Source: Chromera velia
Taxonomy: Eukaryota > Sar > Chromeraceae
Direction of reading: 5' to 3'
Length of the DNA stretch: 64,000 nucleotides
Assembly: GCA_018398765.1 (NCBI GenBank)
Contig: JAHBMJ010004158.1
Location: 1 to 64,000, forward strand
Each line of letters begins with the position of its first letter. Position 1 is the stretch's first letter. This document shows positions 58,445 to 64,000 of the stretch, piece by piece. Below the pieces are notes generated by a model, which had not been told where the DNA came from, did no database searches, and saw nothing but the letters and a program-made list of their open reading frames with translations. The translations under genes were made by a program, and so were the position numbers.

Positions 58445-61400
58445 ATGTCCAATCTCCCCGACGGTTTCAATTACGTGGGGGAGTACAAGAAGTATGCACG
58501 GCTCATCCCTCCAGAGGATCCCGACATCGAAAAGTGGCGTGCCCTGTTCAATGTGATCCCCGATGATGACGTTGACGAATTCGAACAGGTGCGTACGTCG
58601 TGCAACAGTTGTTGAGAATCTACTGTTGTTCCACACCGCCCAAGCATTCCGTCACTTCGCTAAAACGTTCTTGCGCTCTTCTCTATCTATCTGCAGGCCA
58701 TCAAAGCGATGGGAGAGACCGACTTTGAGATTGAAGTCATGGGGTACCAGACTTTGCTTGCCTACGCGTCCCAGTTCTCCTACCAGATCTGCCAGTACCT
58801 CCTTGACGACCTGGGTCTGGACCCCAACACCAGGGCAGGCAGCGAGAAGGACCAGACTGCCCTCTTCTCTGCGAGAGGACAGGCCATCGGAGCCCTGATC
58901 GACAAGGGTGCGAGTCAGTACATCTACAACGCAGAGGGAGAATGTCCCTTCACAGCCGCAATTGGACGTGGCGATTATGAGCAAGTCAGTCAGTTCACTA
59001 GCTGCCAATGCACACACTCGAAGTGACACTTGCAAATGTACGCCACATGTGTTCTGGGAATTGTTTTCTTGGAAACCAATCTCCTGTGGGCACGCCGCCA
59101 AGCAGGTGGAGTCAAGAACCCCGATGCAACACTACTGTTGCTCGTCGGCAGCAAGCAAGGCCTTCTGTTCACATTTGGAGATGCAGGAAAAAGAACTGTC
59201 GTGGAGCGATCCAATCACAGAAGCTTACCTGAGAGCTTTTGAGCTTTCCAAGACACCCAATAGACGGGGTTTCTTTGCTGCCTTCATGCGTCAAACACAG
59301 TACGTTATCCTTTCAGGCTTGTCGATGTACGTGTGCAAAGCTATTTGCCCTTGCCCTTGGTTTCTGTCTGTCTTTGAATGTTTCTGCGCAGGGTCTGGAG
59401 TTCCTGAAGCACAACCTCGACTTGGGCGCCCGCAACTGTCGGAACGATACACCTCTGTTCCTGGCCACCGCCCTTCCTGCTGATGTCGGGCAGGAACTTC
59501 CTGAGGAGTCTTTCTGGGAAGAGTTCTTCTACATGTGCGAGGAGACGCCAAAAGTCGCCAGGGCGCTCAATTTGAAGTGCCAAAGAGGGAACACATGTCT
59601 TCATGCTGCCTCGGAAAAAAAGAGAGAGGACATTATGAGGTCAGTTGGTCGGCACTCTCCCTGTGTGTGTCTCTGGCCGTCTCTCTATCTCTCCGTATCC
59701 CATTACAGAGGGTTTTCATGTGCCCTGCGAAATGCAGAACATTGATGGCAGTACTGTTTCAGCATACAAAGGCAAAAGACCACTTTCCTGTCTCTGTTCT
59801 GGGGATTTCCCCCAATTCTTTGCTCCGTTTCCTTTCCTAATTTGCCTACTTTTTATGCCTCTCCATACTGCATTTTCTGCTTCTCTCCCTTCCTCTCTGC
59901 AGGAAGATGCTGGAGTTCGGGGCCGACCCAGACGCCCACAACGAGGACGGCATCAACCCCTACGTCCCTGCAGAGATGCTCGAGAACGTCGTGGTCAAAC
60001 TGAAGAAGGGAGGACCTGCAGAGGGGGAGGCAGAGGGAGAGGCAGAGACTGCACAGCCAGCAAGAGAGGACATCTCACCCGAGAAGCAGGCACAAGACTG
60101 TAAGTAAGGGAGGGAAACATCGGGCATGTTTTCGATCGGACAACGAAATGCGTTTTGTCTGCTCTTCCCCTTTCTCTTTCGTTGTGGGTGACCTGTCTCG
60201 CTCGCAGAGGGGATCAATCTGTTCCCTCTTTGTGTCAGCGTCTGACAGCGTTTACGACACCCAACTTTCTTCATCCATTGGTTGCAATCATTGGAGAAAT
60301 CATGAAGAACCTGAGTACTACAGTGGAGAACAATACCGCCATTGCCCCTTTTTGTATTTGCTGTGTGCAGCTATCGAAAGGATAGTGAACGACGTCAACG
60401 TGGAAGACGTGGAGGTCCTCAAAGCCATGGCAGAGATGGAGGCCGCCCAGAAAGCTGCGGCAGAGGCAGAAGCGGCATCCGCGGAGGCAGGAGCAGAAGG
60501 CGCAGGCGCAGAGGGGGGAGAGAAGACGCCTGCTCCTGCTGCTGAGGGAGGGGCTGCAGGTCCGTCCGTATGTCTTTTGTTTGCTCTTCATTTGAGAGGG
60601 AGGGATCTGTCTGGGTCTCTTGACTCATGCCTTTGAATGGTCTCCCCGCTCTAGGAACGTCCTTTTTCTTATTTGAAATCTTCCTGGTGAAGTGTCTGTC
60701 AGCCTCTTAGATTCCTCAGGTTTGAAACTGCGCCCTCTTTTTTTCTCTCTCATGAAATTGTTTTGCTTTTTCTCCTGTCTCCTTTCTTCTCCTCCGTGCA
60801 GGCGCAGAGGCTGGAGTGGAAGGAGAGAAGCCCGCTGAGGGGGCAGAAGGCGAGGCTGGTGAGGCCAAAGAGGAGGCAAAGGAGGGAGCGGGTGAGGAGG
60901 GCGGAGAGGCAAAGGCCGAGGAAGCAGGAGAAGAAGGAGAGAAGGGAGTCGCAGAGGGGGAAGGAGGGGAGGCTCAAGAAGAGGGAGCAGAGACAGGAGG
61001 AGCATCCGGGTCGCCTGCACGAGAGGGGACTAGTGGGGCCATTCGTTTTGATTCAGAAGCAGGAGCAGGGGGGGAGAAGGAGAAGGACGGCAGCCCCTCT
61101 CGTTCCCCCTCAATGAGGAAAGGTGAGAGCAGTCGCGGTCTAACGGAAGACTTATCGGACATGGGATCTGATATGGACGGGAGGGATCAAGAGGGAGAGT
61201 ACGGGTATGGGGAGGAAGAAGAGGGGGAATTGGAGGACGACCTGCCCGGAGTGGACCCTCGCCGTGCTGCAGCGGAGGCGTTTCTGTTGGAGGAGGCAAA
61301 ACTCGAGGAGGAGTACAGAATCATGTTGCAACTTGCTCAGGTGTGTTTTGAGTGCAGTCTGGAGAAGGGGGAAGAGAAGGGTTGAAAGTGAATTGGGGTG

Positions 61401-63602
61401 AAAGTACATGGTCAAAGGGAATTGTTGAAAGTAGGATGACCACATTGTGAAGCAAACAAGGAATCAAATAAGAAGGGGGGACGCAAGAGGATCACTTGAA
61501 GGATACGACTCCATTGTGAGCGTGGAAGGACATTGAGCTTCTTGGCATCGCAGTAGCGAGTAAGTAGCGGACTGTGCACACATCAAGGTACTGTGGAATG
61601 AAAGAATAGACATTTGATTCCGCCCTACTCCTTTGCATGGTCTGTTTGTGTGTGTGCAGGATGAAAAGGAGAAGCACACGGCTCTAGAGGCCGACAACCT
61701 TCTTCTCCAGAAGAGAGCCGCGCTCTGGCAGTTCAAACACGGGAACAGTCAGACCACCTCGGGGGCAGGGGCGGGACACGCAGCCGAGCAGACGACATCG
61801 CAACCAGACTCCAGGGTTAGTACACAGAAGGCAGGCAGGGTGGAAAGGGGGCGGGGTGCTCGAAGGGATATAGGAAGAGTGGAACATGGGAGATAGGAAG
61901 CCCTCAGATTCGTAATGAACTTTCTCTGTCTCTTCCATTCTTCCCTGAAACCCATGTCCCTTGTAAGACTTGCGTATTCTCTCATGTTTTCTCTTCTCTT
62001 CTTGCAGGTAAATGAGTTTCGGTATCTGAACGTTCTCCGACACGTCCACGAAGTCCGAAAAGACCTCCGCACAGCGGACATGAGAGGGGCCAGAATGTGC
62101 GAGGAATTGAAAGACAAGGTTGGCCGAGCTGGAGACGAATATTCACACTCCATTCTACCATCCATTTATTCATCTAGCTTTAAATGAGCGCGATTCTGGT
62201 CAGATGAGTTGATCGCAAGGCGGTCCGTTTCCCCTTTTCCCCATCTCACACACTTGAGCCAAGCTCCCTTGATGCAATTTTGTGTTTATTGAATCTTGCC
62301 TCTTTGCGAGAGAGCTGCAATAGAGAAAGCAGGAAGGCAAAAAGTACTGCTTCTGGCAGAGAAGAGCTTATCAAGAAACAAAGAACGGACTACTTAGCAG
62401 AACCACACTCGTCCTGTAATCAGTCAAATCCTTACCTGAGTTTTATTTCCATCTCATCCACCTATTTGTGTTGAATTGCAGTTGGACGACAAACGTCTGA
62501 AGGCCCAGGAGGGAAGGAACGCCCTGAGGGAGTTCAAGAGGATAGTTGCCCGTCGTGCAGTCTTCTCACGTACTGGCAAGCCGATTCCCTCCAAGACCCT
62601 GCTGATCTTGGAGGACCTTGAACAGGCAAAGGAGGCTGAGGTGGAGGTGCACAGAGGCTCCAACATCGCTTTGAAGAACAGACTGACCAGACTGGAAACT
62701 CAACTCCGGTACGTCCCCGGTGCTGTCAGCCTCCCATTGCATCCCTGCAGGGCACGCAGTGAGCGTTGTATTAATGAAGGCCCCTTTCCTGTCGAGTTGT
62801 CATACAGCAAGATGGCCTTTATTTGTTTCGTTCTTCCAAAAGGTGCCTCCTTGAAGATACAGGCGGTCGGGACTTGTTTTGCTTTTGAAACTGAAGAGGG
62901 TTTCCTTACGAAAACCATTTGTCCTCTCTTCCCTTATGTCATGAAAGAAAGAATGCTTTTGTTCCCTTCTCTTTTTGATCCTGCATGAATGCGGCTGTAC
63001 CATGTAAATGCAGGAAGAGGGACGAGCTCGCTCACAACCTGTGCGTGATTGACTTCGAACAACTGAAGATCGAAAACCAGGTCGGTCGGTCAGATATTTT
63101 CCTGTTGAGTGTCTGCTTGGGGGGTTGAAGAAAAATGAAGAGAAATCGATGCGGACAGTGAATGAAGGCATCACCAGGCTCTGAGGGTGGGTGGAAGTCT
63201 CTGCTTGTCACAGCCTTGGCCGTCCACTCCTCCGCCCTACTTTTATTCTTGTTTTCTCTCACAAGTCTCCTTTTCTGCCTTCTTCTCTGTCGTCCGCTGG
63301 AATTCCTCGTCCTTCTGCTGATTGGCCCAAAAAAGCGTTTCGCCCTGGTGAAAATCAGTATGAGGCACCCCACATCGTTCGCTCTTCCTGTCTTTCCTGC
63401 CTGCCTGCCTGCTCGCCCGCCTGCCTTTGTGCCTGCCTGCAGACATTGAACGAAAAGATCGAAGAGCGCAACGAGGAGCTGCACAAACTTCGGAAGAAGA
63501 CTGTGGCGATGGTCCAGGTAATCACGCACATGCGAGAGAAGCTGCAGGCCCTCCACCAAGAGAACCAGGTCCAGGCGGCAGAGCTGCAGCTTCTCGATAA
63601 CG
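58445..63602 (+). CDS. Ankyrin-repeat protein with CCDC96/CCDC113-type coiled coil, 3' partial
   Basis: Exons: 58445-58588, 58697-58984, a third around 59106-59320 (frame and donor uncertain), 59392-59639, 59903-60099, 60371-60559, 60802-61340, 61660-61815, 62008-62118, 62482-62708, 63014-63080, 63443-63602. Phases agree from exon 4 on, and exon 12 ends in phase 1 at a GTCAGT donor, so the gene continues beyond 64000. The N-terminus has ankyrin-like repeats (GADPDAHNEDGINP, LKHNLDLGARN, TCLHAASEKKRED). A long Ala/Glu-rich acidic segment follows (exons 6-7). The C-terminal coiled coil includes LCVIDFEQLKIENQ and LNEKIEERNEELHKLRKKT, the signature of the CCDC96/CCDC113 (CFAP184/CFAP263) domain. 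Members of that family sit on the axoneme of motile cilia and flagella. The ankyrin fusion is unusual for the family as I know it. Confidence 0.85.
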
Positions 63603-64000
63603 GTCAGTGCAGTGGGCTGGTTTGAGGAGAATAGTCAGTGTTCTGAGAGAGGGAGAAGGGTCTTCTGTCTCTCGATTGACAAAGACGAAGGACGATCACT
63701 CGATCAGAATCGATCAAAGAGGAGGGCACTACAGCTAGAATCAGAGACAAAAAAGGAGGGAGGGCTTTAAGAAGACAGAAAAGGAGGGGGGAAGAAGTGA
63801 AGCCAGCAGGTTGGAAGAAGTGAAATTTGAAGGATGTCGAGAAACGCAGGAGAGCGGACGGATAGACGGGATACGAAAGGAGGGCAAGAAGGGAGGGAGG
63901 GAGGAAGGAAGGAAAGATAAAGGAGGGCGCACAGCTCTCCGTTTCCGTGACCTGCATTGTTATTTGCAAACTCTTTCCCCCCTTTTATTTTAATTGTGCA
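63603..64000 (+). other. Intron of the ankyrin/CCDC96-type gene, running off the window
   Basis: Follows the donor G|GTCAGT at 63602/63603. It is purine-rich (GGAGG/GAAGG) from about 63740 to 63930 and has no coding content that fits the gene's phase. Confidence 0.55.

Noticed and set aside
1-64000. CRISPR array, bacterial operons or ribosome binding sites
   Set aside because: The tandem repeats have no regular unique spacers, and the genes are spliced. The window is eukaryotic.

Overview
This is a eukaryotic nuclear window with spliced genes, canonical GT-AG introns of about 290-1060 bp, dense microsatellites and several decayed retrotransposons. There are no prokaryotic operons and no CRISPR array. 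A flagellar coiled-coil gene, frequent TGCATGCA motifs and the mixture of genes fit an alveolate alga of the chromerid type (for example Chromera). That assignment is inference. A 17-base N run (17783-17799) marks an assembly gap.

Layout. 1-2396: no gene, one GC-rich 33-bp minisatellite. 2397-8227: a Ty1/copia retrotransposon on the minus strand with 249/250-bp LTRs, decayed. 8228-10330: AT-rich, one weak ORF. 10331-14477: a second LTR element with a 5-bp target duplication (CTGAT) but no recognisable pol. 15038-16592: an inverted-repeat-bounded segment carrying a 42-bp minisatellite. 16832-19784 (+): a two-exon NYN-domain gene. 19785-24136: mostly repeats. 24137-29353 (-): a six-exon protein-kinase-domain gene. 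29354-35163: no confident gene, a tRNA-like Pol III box pair and decayed fragments. 35164-37584 (-) and 38227-40184 (+): a head-to-head pair of paralogous single-pass membrane proteins. 41634-44222 (-): a decayed non-LTR retrotransposon. 48155-50498 (+): a decayed, probably Penelope-like, reverse transcriptase. 51387-57731 (-): an eight-exon gene for an RCC1-repeat plus four-CCP-like-module membrane protein. 58445-63602 (+, continuing past the window): an ankyrin/CCDC96-type flagellar protein gene, divergent from the previous one.

Exon models were built by hand from splice consensus and reading phase. In the kinase, the paralog pair, the RCC1/CCP gene and the NYN gene the phases agree across the introns I propose, apart from one frameshift in a poly-G tract of the kinase gene. 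Exon 3 of the ankyrin gene and the 5' end of the RCC1/CCP gene are unresolved.

The most notable items are the RCC1-CCP-transmembrane protein, whose CCP exons are all symmetrical phase 1-1; the head-to-head paralogs, one of which carries a Cys/Trp-rich repeat of about 33 residues; the use of tetranucleotide repeats as splice-site sequence; and retroelement frames kept largely in register but broken only by TGA/TAG.
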